A program made the translations under genes and the position numbers. Source: Shewanella gelidii (GTDB lineage Bacteria; Pseudomonadota; Gammaproteobacteria; Enterobacterales; Shewanellaceae). From it: DNA of 64,000 bases. Positions 32,959 to 43,872 of this stretch are shown piece by piece (within the stretch, counting starts at the first letter, position 1; every line of letters begins with the position of its first letter). Location of the stretch: positions 1 through 64,000 of the forward strand of contig NZ_BMPZ01000002.1 of assembly GCF_014647855.1 (NCBI RefSeq). The letters run 5' to 3'. The notes under the pieces were generated by a model. It worked only from the letters and a program-made list of their open reading frames with translations. It was not told the origin of the DNA and made no database searches.

Positions 32959-33840
32959 CTAGAGCTGGCTCAAACGGCGCTCTAGTGGCGATCTGTTGAT
33001 ACCTTTCGCAACGAATCCCTTCATACCATCAGGGAGTTTACCCAAGGCATTTAAGGCTTCATTTTGATGCTCAAATTCCCCAAACACGCAGGCGCCTGTT
33101 CCGGTCATTCTTGACGGCGCATATTCTACCAGCCACGTCAGTGCATTGGCAACTTGAGGATAGAGCTTGCAAACCAGAGCTTGACAGTCATTTTGCCAAG
33201 GTGCACTCAGTAATGTTGATAACTCAAGTTTGGCTGTGTTTCTTGGTAAATCAGGATGTTGAAACACCGCTTGGGTGGAAACATGGACTTCTGGAACGAT
33301 CACCAGATACCAAGGCTCTTTTGCGTCAACTGTCTGTAATTTTTCTCCCACGCCTTCTGCAAAGGCACAATAACCATTAATAAAAACAGGCACATCGGCC
33401 CCAAGCGCTAGGCCGATTTTTGAGAGTTCTTGTTTGCTTAATTGGGTCTCCCATAGTGCATTCAGTGCTACAAGAGTCGTTGCTGCGTCTGACGAACCGC
33501 CGCCTAAACCGCCGCCCATAGGAAGGATTTTATCGAGCCAAATTTCAGCGCCCAATGAACATTGGCTATAGGCTTGCAATGATTTTGCGGCTTTAAGAAT
33601 TAAGTTATCGTTATCTGCGACAACTTGGTTGAGCTCAGAGTGGAGTTTTAAAGTACCGTCGTGCGTGACTTTAAAATCAAGCGTGTCTGATTCCGATAAA
33701 AATTGAAAAAGAGTTTGTAGTTCGTGATAACCGTCTACTCGTTGATTATTCACATGCAAAAATAAATTCAGTTTTGCAGGCGCTGGCCAACCCTTGGAAA
33801 TCGGAGTGTCATGCTTGGCGTTTGGCTTGAATGTGTTCAT
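32959..33840 (-). CDS. ispE: 4-diphosphocytidyl-2-C-methyl-D-erythritol kinase
   Basis: A GHMP kinase of 293 residues in the non-mevalonate isoprenoid pathway. The ATP loop [14 protein letters not shown] and the N-terminal [11 protein letters not shown] are diagnostic. It is about ten residues longer than E. coli IspE, at the N-terminus. The ATG at 33840 is used; a TTG five codons upstream is possible but unsupported. The lolB-ispE-prs order matches E. coli. Confidence 0.96.
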   Translation of the reverse strand: MNTFKPNAKHDTPISKGWPAPAKLNLFLHVNNQRVDGYHELQTLFQFLSESDTLDFKVTHDGTLKLHSELNQVVADNDNLILKAAKSLQAYSQCSLGAEIWLDKILPMGGGLGGGSSDAATTLVALNALWETQLSKQELSKIGLALGADVPVFINGYCAFAEGVGEKLQTVDAKEPWYLVIVPEVHVSTQAVFQHPDLPRNTAKLELSTLLSAPWQNDCQALVCKLYPQVANALTWLVEYAPSRMTGTGACVFGEFEHQNEALNALGKLPDGMKGFVAKGINRSPLERRLSQL

Positions 33841-33892
33841 AGTCGTGTTGCTCAATTAAAGATGCTTCAAATTGAATTTGTGGGTGCCAGGG

Positions 33893-34492
33893 TTAATTGC
33901 TTAACGCTTGCCACTGATTCACTTGGATTTTTAATCTGGTTTTATCATTTTTCATTGTCAGCAAACGAGGAATTTCAGCGCCACTTAAGGTTTGCCAGCT
34001 AGTATATTTTATTTGCCATTGTGGGCTACCCAAGGTGTGAAGTTGCACTGGGCGGCGGTGTGCATCTCGGCTGATGACTTGATCTTGAGCTGACGTTTGG
34101 CCAGTGACCCATAAAGGCATTTGTGACAAGGGCAGGGACCAACCTGTCAAACTGTACAATAATTGATGAGCATTATTGCCGTGATATTCTTTGCCATCGA
34201 CCATCAGCATCGCGCTGGTGTTTGTCGATTTTAAGAGTAGTAACGTGGTGCCCAGTACACTGGTTAGCCTTAATTCGTCGGCTTCAGGTGTATGTAGCCA
34301 ATAGAGATTTGTATTGGCTTTATCAGTTTGGGTTTTCACGGCTAGCTTACCTTTTAATTCCCAAGCCACGGCTTGTGATGCACTGGTCACTTGAATTGCT
34401 TGTCGGTCTGTTTGTGGTGATAATGCGCACCCCGATAAAAAGCCGAAGCAAAGCAGAATCCAGCATAAAGTAAGTTTTGTGAGCTGTTTCAA
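33893..34492 (-). CDS. lolB: outer membrane lipoprotein receptor LolB
   Basis: A lipoprotein of 199 residues that accepts lipoproteins from LolA and places them in the outer membrane. It has a signal peptide with lipobox LSGC (cysteine 22) and the LolB-typical WELKGKLAVKTQ opening strand. The start is TTG; no ATG lies before the lipobox, and no clear ribosome site is visible, so translation may be weak. It is divergent from hemA, as in E. coli. Confidence 0.94.
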   Translation of the reverse strand: MKQLTKLTLCWILLCFGFLSGCALSPQTDRQAIQVTSASQAVAWELKGKLAVKTQTDKANTNLYWLHTPEADELRLTSVLGTTLLLLKSTNTSAMLMVDGKEYHGNNAHQLLYSLTGWSLPLSQMPLWVTGQTSAQDQVISRDAHRRPVQLHTLGSPQWQIKYTSWQTLSGAEIPRLLTMKNDKTRLKIQVNQWQALSN

Positions 34493-34658
34493 ATTAATTG
34501 TCTATGACTAGTTTGTAGAAGCCCCTATGATACGAGGGCTTAAAAATAATACCACTGACAAAGTGAATTAATGCTGCATTTTATGGCCAATATTTTGGCA
34601 AATCGGCTTGATTTTATTCACATTGCCTTTGGTTATTCGCCTTTCTTCGGTTTTGTTA

Positions 34659-34681
34659 AGCATCTTCTGTTTTTAGATGCT
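34659..34681. promoter_or_regulatory. inverted repeat upstream of hemA
   Basis: AGCATCT and AGATGCT are separated by nine bases and lie ten bases before a possible -10 box TAGAAT (34691-34696). It could be a regulator site or a hairpin in the lolB-hemA promoter region. No known operator was recognised. Confidence 0.35.
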
Positions 34682-34737
34682 GCAATTCAGTAGAATGACC
34701 CAATTATAAGAAATGCCAAGAATCTAGAAAGAGTCAG

Positions 34738-35988
34738 ATGAGCCTTGTAGCAATCGGTATAAACCATAAAACGGCGACGGTAGATTTACGAGAGAAAGTC
34801 GCGTTTGCTCCCGATAAAATTCATGATGCGATGAAGAGCTTAGCCAGTCACACCCAGTCTGGTGAAGCGGTGATCGTGTCAACTTGTAACCGTACCGAAC
34901 TTTATTGCAATAATGGCAAAGAAGAGGAAGTGATTCGTTGGTTTGAGCAATATCATGAGTTAAGCCATGAAGATGTCGAACCTTGCTTATATGTTTACAA
35001 AGATAGAGATGTTGCCAAGCACTTGATGCGTGTTTCGTCCGGTTTAGATTCTCTAGTACTCGGTGAACCACAAATTCTTGGTCAGGTAAAACAGGCTTTT
35101 GTGAAAGCAAAAGAAGCTGGCACCGTGGCGATGACAATAGATAAACTCTTTCAAACGACATTCTCAGTAGCTAAGAAAGTGCGTACCGAGACCGAAATTG
35201 GTACGGCAGCAGTATCCGTCGCATTTGCAGCCGTTGGCATGGCGAAACATATTTTCTCATCGCTAGCATCAACCCAGGTTCTACTGGTTGGTGCAGGAGA
35301 AACCATAGAGTTAGTTGCCAAGCATCTCAAAGACAATGGCGTGACCAGTATGGTCGTTGCAAACCGCACCGTGGCTAGAGCTGAGTCTATGTGTGAAGAG
35401 TTTAATGCCAAAGCAATTACCCTTGAGCAAATCCCAGACTTTCTCCCTCAAGCAGATATCGTGATATCCTCTACCGCTAGTCCGCTTCCTATCCTTGGCA
35501 AGGGGATGGTTGAAAACGCACTCAAACAGCGCCGACATCAACCGATGTTGCTCGTTGACATTGCGGTCCCGCGAGATATTGAAGCGGAAGTCGCTGAATT
35601 AGATGATGCATTTCTTTACACCGTAGACGATTTGCATAGCATTATTGAACAGAATATGGCCTCGAGAAGAGAGGCTGCCGAGCAAGCCGAAGTTATTGCA
35701 GAACAAGAGTCACACCAGTTTATGGAGTGGATACGTTCTCTTGAGTCTGTAGATAGCATTCGTGAATATCGCACCCAGAGTATTGCAGCCAAAGATGATT
35801 TGGTTGAAAAGGCATTGAATAAATTAGCTCAGGGCGGTGACAGTGAGCAAGTTTTGTTAGAGCTGGCAAATAAGTTGACCAATAAGCTTATTCACGCCCC
35901 AACGCAGGCCTTGACCGCAGCAAGCCGACAAGGCGATTTCAATGCGTTAGCGCAATTACGCAGTGCACTCGGATTAGATAAAAATTAA
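34738..35988 (+). CDS. hemA: glutamyl-tRNA reductase
   Basis: An enzyme of 416 residues that reduces glutamyl-tRNA to glutamate-1-semialdehyde, the first step to heme. The catalytic Cys50 lies in [10 protein letters not shown], and the NADPH site is [18 protein letters not shown]-terminal helical dimerisation domain follows. It starts the hemA-prfA-prmC-sirB2-sirB1 group; prfA follows after 14 bases. Confidence 0.98.
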   Translation: MSLVAIGINHKTATVDLREKVAFAPDKIHDAMKSLASHTQSGEAVIVSTCNRTELYCNNGKEEEVIRWFEQYHELSHEDVEPCLYVYKDRDVAKHLMRVSSGLDSLVLGEPQILGQVKQAFVKAKEAGTVAMTIDKLFQTTFSVAKKVRTETEIGTAAVSVAFAAVGMAKHIFSSLASTQVLLVGAGETIELVAKHLKDNGVTSMVVANRTVARAESMCEEFNAKAITLEQIPDFLPQADIVISSTASPLPILGKGMVENALKQRRHQPMLLVDIAVPRDIEAEVAELDDAFLYTVDDLHSIIEQNMASRREAAEQAEVIAEQESHQFMEWIRSLESVDSIREYRTQSIAAKDDLVEKALNKLAQGGDSEQVLLELANKLTNKLIHAPTQALTAASRQGDFNALAQLRSALGLDKN

Positions 35989-36002
35989 GGTTACCAAGTT
36001 AA

Positions 36003-37091
36003 ATGAAGCAATCGGTTATTCAGAAATTAGAAGGCCTGCTAGAGCGCAATGAAGAAGTATTGGCACTGCTAAGTGATGCAAGTGTCATTGCCGATCAAGA
36101 GCGTTTTCGTGCGTTATCCAAAGAGTACGCACAGCTTGAAGATGTGGTTCGTACGTTTAAAGCATACCAACAAGCTGAAAGTGATATTGAAGCTGCGAAG
36201 GAAATGCTTGAAGAGGACGATCCAGAGCTAAAAGAGATGGCGCTGGAAGAGACAAAACAAGCAAAAGAACAAATCGAGACACTCTCTGATGAGCTGCAGA
36301 TCCTCCTGCTGCCAAAAGATCCCAATGATGACTCGAATGCCTTTGTAGAGATCCGTGCAGGTGCCGGTGGTGACGAAGCTGCAATTTTTGCAGGTGACTT
36401 ATTCCGCATGTACAGCAAATATGCAGAAACTAATAAGTGGCAGCTTGAAGTAATGAATGCCAATGAAGGCGAGCATGGTGGCTATAAAGAAATTATCATT
36501 AAGATTAATGGTGATGGTGTTTATGGCAAGATGAAGTTTGAGTCTGGCGGGCACCGAGTGCAGCGCGTCCCAGAAACTGAATCTCAGGGGCGTGTTCATA
36601 CCTCTGCATGTACTGTTGCGGTCTTGCACGAAGTACCGGAAGCCGAAGCCATTCAAATTAATCCTGCAGATTTAAAAGTTGATACCTTTAGAGCATCAGG
36701 TGCGGGTGGTCAGCACGTCAACAAAACGGACTCAGCGATTCGTATTACCCACATCCCAAGTGGCATAGTCGTAGAATGTCAGGATCAACGTTCACAGCAC
36801 AAAAATCGCGCTCAAGCGATGAGTGTTTTGGCTGCTCGTATCCAAGCGGTTGAAGATGAAAAGCTACGCAGTGAAGAAGAAACGACTCGTCGTAGCCTTG
36901 TTGGAACGGGCGATCGCTCCGATCGCATACGAACCTACAACTACCCACAAGGGCGAGTGAGTGAGCATCGCATAAACTTAACCCTATACCGCCTAGCTGA
37001 AGTGATGGAAGGCGATTTAGATGCAATTCTCGATCCTTTGATGCAAGAGCATCAGGCGGATCTGCTTGCAGCACTTTCCGACGAAGGTTAA
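36003..37091 (+). CDS. prfA: peptide chain release factor 1
   Basis: A protein of 362 residues that reads UAA and UAG stops. The GGQ motif lies in [18 protein letters not shown] (near residue 235) and the codon-reading PxT tripeptide is PET in [15 protein letters not shown] is one of the natural variants. The adjacent prmC gene makes the enzyme that methylates the GGQ glutamine. Confidence 0.98.
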   Translation: MKQSVIQKLEGLLERNEEVLALLSDASVIADQERFRALSKEYAQLEDVVRTFKAYQQAESDIEAAKEMLEEDDPELKEMALEETKQAKEQIETLSDELQILLLPKDPNDDSNAFVEIRAGAGGDEAAIFAGDLFRMYSKYAETNKWQLEVMNANEGEHGGYKEIIIKINGDGVYGKMKFESGGHRVQRVPETESQGRVHTSACTVAVLHEVPEAEAIQINPADLKVDTFRASGAGGQHVNKTDSAIRITHIPSGIVVECQDQRSQHKNRAQAMSVLAARIQAVEDEKLRSEEETTRRSLVGTGDRSDRIRTYNYPQGRVSEHRINLTLYRLAEVMEGDLDAILDPLMQEHQADLLAALSDEG

Positions 37092-37095
37092 GACG

Positions 37096-37956
37096 TTGCT
37101 GTCTCAGTCGACGATATCAGAAGCCCTGCAATGGGCTTTTTCTGTCTTAAAAGATACTTCAGAATCTGCGAATGTGGATGCTGAAGTGATGCTGCAACAA
37201 TGTCTGAATAAAAACCGCGCCTATCTCTATACTTGGCCTGAAAAGACACTCAATGTTGAGCAATGGCAGCAATTTCAGCAAATGGTTGAAAAGCGGCATC
37301 AAGGAATGCCTGTCGCCCATATTGTCGGTGAACGTGAATTTTGGTCGTTGTCATTTCTCGTCAATGATACGACGCTCATTCCGCGCCCAGATACCGAAAT
37401 ATTGGTCGAAACCGCATTGAACTTGCCGCTACCCGAAAACGCTAAGGTGTTAGATTTGGGCACTGGTACAGGAGCTATCGCCTTGGCGCTCGCTTCTGAA
37501 CGCCCTCATTGGCGCATCACCGCTTTAGACAAAGTTGATGATGCCGTTGCTCTGGCGGCCGCGAATCGAGATCGCCTTGGCTTTACCCAGGTTCGTGTAT
37601 TGCAAAGTGATTGGTTTGATGCGGTCGAACATACAGATTTTAACTTGATTGTTTCTAACCCCCCCTATATTGATGAGCAAGATGTACATCTCCGCCAGGG
37701 TGATGTGCGCTTTGAACCGCAAACTGCGCTCACTGCTGGCGCGCAAGGATACGCTGATTTATTCCATATTGCGGAATCAGCGAAGGCCCATTTAGCGGTC
37801 GGTGGTCGATTACTCCTTGAGCATGGTTACCAACAAGCACTCGCTGTTCGAGAAAAGCTGATAGAGCTCGGTTATGTCGATGTGGCAACGGTGCGAGATT
37901 TTGGGAGTAACGATCGATGCACACTTGGTCGTTGGCCCGGTCAGACATCCGAATAG
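37096..37956 (+). CDS. prmC: release factor glutamine methyltransferase
   Basis: A SAM methyltransferase of 286 residues that methylates the glutamine of GGQ in RF1 and RF2. It has the SAM site VLDLGTGTGAIALALASERP and the catalytic SNPPYIDEQD motif. TTG at 37096 is preferred: AAGG lies eight bases before it, only four bases separate it from prfA, and it fits the family N-terminus. Another TTG at 37066 lies inside prfA. Confidence 0.96.
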   Translation: MLSQSTISEALQWAFSVLKDTSESANVDAEVMLQQCLNKNRAYLYTWPEKTLNVEQWQQFQQMVEKRHQGMPVAHIVGEREFWSLSFLVNDTTLIPRPDTEILVETALNLPLPENAKVLDLGTGTGAIALALASERPHWRITALDKVDDAVALAAANRDRLGFTQVRVLQSDWFDAVEHTDFNLIVSNPPYIDEQDVHLRQGDVRFEPQTALTAGAQGYADLFHIAESAKAHLAVGGRLLLEHGYQQALAVREKLIELGYVDVATVRDFGSNDRCTLGRWPGQTSE

Positions 37957-38319
37957 CTTTTGCGTTTTGTACTGACTAATTACAGTAAAGCAAACAAACC
38001 TTAGGATGCCGTGGCGTACGGTTTTGTACGACAGGTTTGGTATGTGCTTGGGCGGGTTGAGAGACGATAGACAAACTGAATTACTAGCAATCGATTTTAC
38101 CGAATCAGGCTCGACTGCGTAAATTTCGATGTGTTACCTATCTATATCCTATTGATAGAATAGAATTATTTTTGTTTTGCGGATGTTCGTATAGATGAGG
38201 GAACTCTGAAGTAGCGAATGAAATGCAAAGTAAATTGTTTCATTGTTTTCAGTGGGCGTGGTGAAGCGAATTTGGATAGGGTAAACTAGCGCCCCTATTT
38301 CTTTAGTGTATTGGTTATC
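37957..38319. other. intergenic region between prmC and sirB2
   Basis: A gene-free stretch of about 360 bases. Near its start is a nested hairpin: CAAACC (37995-38000) with GGTTTG (38034-38039), enclosing CGTAC (38015-38019) with GTACG (38026-38030). It has no T tract. The remainder is AT-rich and should hold the sirB2 promoter. In E. coli prmC and sirB2 are much closer, so this gap is unusual. Confidence 0.45.
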
Positions 38320-38715
38320 ATGGAATTCTTTTACAGCTTATATCCTTATGTAAAGCACCTGCATTTGACGCTTGTTGCGATCAGCGTGTTATTTTTCATT
38401 GTGCGTTTTGTATTGCATATGCGCCAGGCAGCCGTCATGGAACGTAAGGTGATGAAGATAGCACCTCATGTTATCGATACCTTTATGCTGCTCTCAGGGC
38501 TCACACTGTGCTTTTTAATTTTACAGTACCCGTTTGTAGATGCTTGGTTAACTGAGAAAATTATTGGTGTTGCGGCGTATATCCTTCTTGGAGTGATGGC
38601 GATGCACCCTAATAAAAATAAGCTTTACAAGGTATTTGCTTTCTTTGGGGCAATGGGTTGGATTGTATATATTGCGAAAATCGCAGTATTTAAAACTGCG
38701 GTATTGATTGGTTAA
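38320..38715 (+). CDS. sirB2: SirB2 family membrane protein
   Basis: A small membrane protein of 131 residues with four hydrophobic segments. The HLHLTLVAISVLFFIVRF start and the HVIDTFMLLSGLTL block fit the SirB2 family. Function is unknown; it was named from a Salmonella invasion regulator screen. The ATG at 38320 is used; a TTG three codons earlier is also in frame. Its stop overlaps the sirB1 ATG by one base. Confidence 0.9.
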   Translation: MEFFYSLYPYVKHLHLTLVAISVLFFIVRFVLHMRQAAVMERKVMKIAPHVIDTFMLLSGLTLCFLILQYPFVDAWLTEKIIGVAAYILLGVMAMHPNKNKLYKVFAFFGAMGWIVYIAKIAVFKTAVLIG

Positions 38716-39503
38716 TGCATAACTTTACGTCAAAAACAGATCTCGTTTTACCCGAGTTAGCGCTCGAGGTATCAGAACATTTGGGCTTTTCTAATAAAGA
38801 AACGGCCAATTGGTCGTGGCTTGAACTTGCTGGCAGTGTTTTAAGCCATTACGTGGTTGATCAAGAACAACGCTTACAGGCATTGCTGACATGGTTTTAT
38901 CGTGATCTTGGCTTTTGTGCCAAACAAGATTACTTCAGTGTTGAAGCGGCAGATTTATCAACCTGTCTAGTGAGCCGTCAGGGCAATAGCACAACGCTCG
39001 CCACTTTACTGTTGTTGCTTGCCAAGCAATTGGATTTGCCATTGGAAGTGTTACTGATCCCTGGTCATACCGTGATTTGCAGCCGGATTTCAGGCGTCGC
39101 GAAGTACATTGATCCGTTAAATGGTAACCCTTTAACGCGCCACCAAATCCATGTGTTTATTCGAGGAGAGCTTGGTAATGCGGCGCGCTTAAAAGTGAAA
39201 TACTTCAAGCCGGCTTCGATTAAGCAGATCCAATCTCGAATGCTGCACGAGATGAAAGCAGGATGCATTATTGGTCATAAGTTTGAACAAGCGATGGAGT
39301 GTTGTAATCTACTGCTGCAGTGGCACGAAGACGACGTACACTTAAACCGCGAGCGCGCTTTCATTGCCCAGCAGCTCGGTTGCATTAAAGTTGCAGCGGA
39401 TGATTTAAAACACTTTGTCGATAATAGTCCTCACGATCCGGTCACGGAACTTGTGAAAATCCAATTGCGTGAATTGGATGAAAATAGCGAGACTTATCAC
39501 TAG
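38715..39503 (+). CDS. sirB1: SirB1 family protein, transglutaminase-like with TPR region
   Basis: A protein of 262 residues. The middle has a transglutaminase-like core (RQGNSTTLATLLLLLAKQL, then LLIPGHTVI), with serine or threonine where active enzymes have cysteine, so it may not be catalytic. The C-terminal part is helical and TPR-like. It is coupled to sirB2 by a one-base overlap. In E. coli kdsA follows directly; here another gene lies between. Confidence 0.92.
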   Translation: MHNFTSKTDLVLPELALEVSEHLGFSNKETANWSWLELAGSVLSHYVVDQEQRLQALLTWFYRDLGFCAKQDYFSVEAADLSTCLVSRQGNSTTLATLLLLLAKQLDLPLEVLLIPGHTVICSRISGVAKYIDPLNGNPLTRHQIHVFIRGELGNAARLKVKYFKPASIKQIQSRMLHEMKAGCIIGHKFEQAMECCNLLLQWHEDDVHLNRERAFIAQQLGCIKVAADDLKHFVDNSPHDPVTELVKIQLRELDENSETYH

Positions 39504-39640
39504 CGAATAAATGCGGGTATTCAGCTGATTTATAGTGGGGTGCCTTAAACCCCCTAATCAGTCATTATTCGTAAGTCTTTATTCGTTTCTAATCACGACA
39601 ATCAAAATAATAATAAAAAATAGGGTAGGAGAAAGACAAG

Positions 39641-40885
39641 ATGGAAAATACCGCCTTGGTTACAAACGATGCCACCGCACTGGGTTTGCTCGCGGTTATT
39701 TTAGGCTTTGTATTCTATACCAATAGTAGTCCGCATCCTTTTTGGCAGAAGTTTTACCGTTTCGTTCCAGCACTTCTGCTGTGTTATTTCTTACCGTCGT
39801 TATTGAATTCTTTTGGCATTGTCGATGGCGATCTCTCTAAGCTCTATTATGTGGCATCGCGTTACTTGCTTCCTGCATGTTTAGTACTGTTGATTATCAG
39901 TGTTGATTTGAAAGCGATTCTCGGCTTGGGTCCCAAAGCAATCATTATGTTTCTAACGGGAACGTTTGGTATTGTGATTGGTGGTCCGATTGCACTGTTT
40001 GTCTTGTCATTTATTGCGCCGGAATCTATTGGTGTCGATGGCCCTAATGCCGTGTGGCGCGGCATGACAACCCTTGCGGGCAGCTGGATTGGTGGAGGCG
40101 CCAACCAAGCGGCAATGAAAGAGATTTATGAAGTGGGTGGTGATATCTTTTCGGTGATGATCACCGTCGATGTTATTGTTGCCAATATTTGGATGGCCGT
40201 TTTATTGTTTATGGCATCTAAAGCGAAGCAAATTGATGCGAAAACCGGTGCCGATACCAGTGCGATTGAACGCTTAAAGAAACGCGTTGAGCAATACCAT
40301 GCGGATCATGCTCGTATTCCGAGCTTGCGTGACATTATGTTAATTGTAGCCGTTGGATTTGGTATTACCGGCTTTGCCCATTTTGCCGCAGATTTCCTTG
40401 GCCCATTTTTCGCAGAAAACTACCCGGAAACTCGGGATTATAGCCTGACTTCCAAATTCTTTTGGCTTGTGGTTACTGTGACGACGATTGGTCTGGTTTT
40501 GTCATTTAGTCCGATTAAACACCTTGAAGCCGCAGGCGCTTCGAAGGTCGCATCTGCATTTTTATATATCTTAGTGGCCACCATTGGTTTGCATATGGAT
40601 GTCACCAAAATCGTAGAAACACCAGTTTACTTTATCGTGGGTATTGTATGGATGATCGTCCATGCAAGCTTAATGCTATTGGTTGCAAAGCTGATCCGAG
40701 CACCGCTTTTCTATATGGCGGTCGGTAGCCAAGCCAATGTCGGCGGCGCCGCATCTGCACCTGTCGTTGCCGCTGCTTTCCATCCAGCACTCGCGCCCGT
40801 TGGTGTGCTATTGGCAGTATTTGGCTATGCTGTAGGAACTTATATGGCTTGGTTGTGCGGTCAGATCTTGCAAGTGGTCGCTTAA
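39641..40885 (+). CDS. DUF819 family integral membrane protein
   Basis: A protein of 414 residues with about ten membrane segments. The TTLAGSWIGGGANQAAMKE stretch and the matching late GSQANVGGAASAPVVAAAF stretch are the twin signatures of DUF819 (YjcL-like) proteins, which are thought to be transporters; the substrate is unknown. GGAG lies upstream of the ATG. The gene is placed between sirB1 and kdsA, breaking a conserved gene neighbourhood, and has its own 137-base leader. Confidence 0.9.
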   Translation: MENTALVTNDATALGLLAVILGFVFYTNSSPHPFWQKFYRFVPALLLCYFLPSLLNSFGIVDGDLSKLYYVASRYLLPACLVLLIISVDLKAILGLGPKAIIMFLTGTFGIVIGGPIALFVLSFIAPESIGVDGPNAVWRGMTTLAGSWIGGGANQAAMKEIYEVGGDIFSVMITVDVIVANIWMAVLLFMASKAKQIDAKTGADTSAIERLKKRVEQYHADHARIPSLRDIMLIVAVGFGITGFAHFAADFLGPFFAENYPETRDYSLTSKFFWLVVTVTTIGLVLSFSPIKHLEAAGASKVASAFLYILVATIGLHMDVTKIVETPVYFIVGIVWMIVHASLMLLVAKLIRAPLFYMAVGSQANVGGAASAPVVAAAFHPALAPVGVLLAVFGYAVGTYMAWLCGQILQVVA

Positions 40886-40929
40886 ATCCACCACAAACAG
40901 ATTTTATTTTTGCTAGGGCTCGGCTCTAG

Positions 40930-41799
<870 letters not shown>

Positions 41800-41826
41800 T
41801 TTTCGTTGCTTATCGGTCTTATGATG

Positions 41827-41857
41827 AAAGCCCCGTAACAGATTACGGGGCTTTTTT
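41827..41857 (+). terminator. terminator of kdsA
   Basis: A twelve-base perfect stem (AAAGCCCCGTAA with TTACGGGGCTTT), a four-base loop and a run of T. Confidence 0.93.
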
Positions 41858-41902
41858 TATGACGCATATGAACGTTATTAAACTTAGATTTTGGGGGTAG
41901 AG

Positions 41903-42778
41903 TTGAGCTGGATAGCATTTACTTTTTTAGCCGCATTTATGCAGTCTTGGCGCAACGCTTTTCAAGGAAAGCTATCAAGAGATGTGAATGCTGCCGGTGT
42001 CACCCTCGCACGGTTCCTATGGGCTGGCCCGATTGCACTGCTTTATTTAGTCGGGCTCTATCATTGGCAGGATGCACCGCTACCAACATGGAATATTGTG
42101 GTAGTGAGCTACGCCGGAGGCGCGGCTTTAATGCAGATTTTGGCCACTGGCCTTATGGTTTTGTTATTTCAACAACGTAACTTTGCTATTGGCGCTGGGC
42201 TGGCCAAAAGTGAAGCATTGATTGCTGCAATGCTCGGGACGGTCTTTTTTGGCACGCAACTGTCTTTGCTCGGCTGGAGTGGCGTTTTGGTGGGGGGTGT
42301 TGCTATCTTTCTATTGAGTAGTAAAGCAGGTTGGCGCCAGCTATCACTTAAAACCCTAGTGATCGGATTGGCGAGTGGCGCCTCATTTGCTTTAACTTCG
42401 CTATGGGTTAGAGAAGCGAGTCTCAGCTTAGATTTGCCTTATACCCACCGTGCGGCATGGGTGCTATTTATCGTCATCACCATGCAAACCCTGTTGCTGC
42501 TCGTTTATTTGGGTTGGCGGCAGCGGCAAACCCTAGTGCAGCTATGGCAAAGGCCAAAATTAGTTGGCGCAACAAGCTTGTTTTCCTGTATCGGTTCTAT
42601 TGGTTGGTTTAGTGCAATGTCGATGCAGACTGTGCCGTATGTGAAAACCCTTGGTCAAATAGAAGTACTGTTTACGCTACTGATTGCTCACTTTTGGCTT
42701 AGAGATAAGCTCACTCGAAAAGACATTGCAGGGCTAATATTAATTGCTGTGGCCGCCATTATGGTGATGTGGGGCTAA
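41903..42778 (+). CDS. EamA/DMT family transporter
   Basis: A protein of 291 residues with ten hydrophobic segments in two repeated halves, the layout of drug/metabolite transporters. The second half ends with LTRKDIAGLILIAVAAIMVMWG, typical of EamA domains. The substrate cannot be told. The start is a TTG at 41903 with GGGGG upstream; another TTG at 41891 is possible and there is no early ATG. It is a single gene after the kdsA terminator. Confidence 0.85.
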   Translation: MSWIAFTFLAAFMQSWRNAFQGKLSRDVNAAGVTLARFLWAGPIALLYLVGLYHWQDAPLPTWNIVVVSYAGGAALMQILATGLMVLLFQQRNFAIGAGLAKSEALIAAMLGTVFFGTQLSLLGWSGVLVGGVAIFLLSSKAGWRQLSLKTLVIGLASGASFALTSLWVREASLSLDLPYTHRAAWVLFIVITMQTLLLLVYLGWRQRQTLVQLWQRPKLVGATSLFSCIGSIGWFSAMSMQTVPYVKTLGQIEVLFTLLIAHFWLRDKLTRKDIAGLILIAVAAIMVMWG

Positions 42779-43136
42779 GTATTCAGTAAGGCCGTAATGA
42801 TCAGCGCGATGAAATGGGTGAAGACAGCAATGGTAATGCAACCTATCACTTGTGCCTATCTGAAGTGTAAACACTTCTGCGACACTTCTTACGCACTATC
42901 TTTTTGGAGTCTCCGCCAGTTCCCGCGCAGAGCAAGATTGCAAGCGGACTGATATGGAGTGACTCGCCTCTTCGAATCGATGGTGTTACACATTTCTTGC
43001 CCCATAGTCTGTTACAGGCAATATGTAGCACTGAGCACTGAGCACTGAGCACTGAGTGAATAGCCTCTGCTTCACTAGACGACTTGTAGACAGCCCCTTG
43101 AGTTTCTTATCGACGACGTTAATCGGTGTGGATTCG
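42779..43136. other. gap between convergent genes
   Basis: About 360 bases with no gene. It holds a near-perfect palindrome (GAAGTGT, AA, ACACTTC at 42862-42877) and a 7-base tandem repeat at 43028-43055. No T-rich terminator is obvious. Confidence 0.5.
43028..43055. repeat. 7-bp tandem repeat, four copies
   Basis: GCACTGA is repeated four times in a row without error and then breaks into GTGAAT. It is intergenic, 82 bases past the stop of the YHS lipoprotein gene, which ends at 43137 on the minus strand. Such perfect short repeats tend to change copy number by slippage. Confidence 0.95.
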
Positions 43137-43580
43137 CTATGGTTGACGGATTTTTTTCTGCCAATGGATATCGGCTTCAGCAATAAATCTATTTCTATTG
43201 TCTAGCCAGTTGTCACGGACGCTTAGGGAATAGTTTAAGTACAGCTTATCCTGATACACAGTAAAAGCATTGGGGTCGGTATCGACAACAAAACCATCTG
43301 ACATTGCATAGGCACAGTAACCGCCATACTGAGGTACATATTGCTGTGGGTTGCTCGAAAACAGTTGTTGATGCTTTTCATTACTAAAGAGCCAATTGAT
43401 ATTGTTGTATCGCACTGTAAAGGCAGGGTTCCCTTGGACAGCTTTCGATTCAGTGAAGTAAGCAACCACATCGTAACCGTTCACTGCCACGCCATTGTCA
43501 TTGTAAATCGGTTGATTACCTAGGCTCGTACAACCTGCCAGTAGAATTAAAAGTGAGATTGAAATGAATAGGGAGCGCAT
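43137..43580 (-). CDS. YHS domain lipoprotein
   Basis: A protein of 147 residues with a signal peptide and lipobox LAGC, then a YHS-like domain (VAVNGYDVVAYFTESKAVQG, with YGGYCAYAMSDG). YHS domains often bind metals or partner with metal transporters. AGGA lies seven bases before the ATG at 43580; a GTG-type extension upstream is not needed. Envelope location is clear, function is not. Confidence 0.88.
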   Translation of the reverse strand: MRSLFISISLLILLAGCTSLGNQPIYNDNGVAVNGYDVVAYFTESKAVQGNPAFTVRYNNINWLFSNEKHQQLFSSNPQQYVPQYGGYCAYAMSDGFVVDTDPNAFTVYQDKLYLNYSLSVRDNWLDNRNRFIAEADIHWQKKIRQP

Positions 43581-43872
43581 AATGGTTTCCTTGAATTGTT
43601 CGACCAACTGTTAACAAGAGAGACCGTCACCTAACAAGTTTTATTGCCATAATTTAAACGGCATTTAAAGTATTGGTTTAGTTTATTGGGTTCTAGTGGT
43701 AATCTTGCGCTCCTAATTTTTGGCATCGCTGACTAGGACCGATGCCATCAATACTGTAGAGCAAGTAATCACTCACTGCCCAAGCAAGTGCTAGGCGTGA
43801 ATTGGCGTATTCGGAGTTGACCGAGTTGTCCTTAAGTGATGTTGAGAATTTTTAATTGAGGATAATGAGTTA

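Noticed and set aside
36095..36463. 122-codon serine-rich frame antisense to prfA
   Set aside because: Low-complexity composition produced by reading the reverse of Glu-rich helices; prfA is certain.
38006..38122. 38-codon plus-strand frame in the prmC-sirB2 gap
   Set aside because: The AGG lies directly against the ATG with no spacing, there is no family resemblance, and the frame crosses the nested hairpin.
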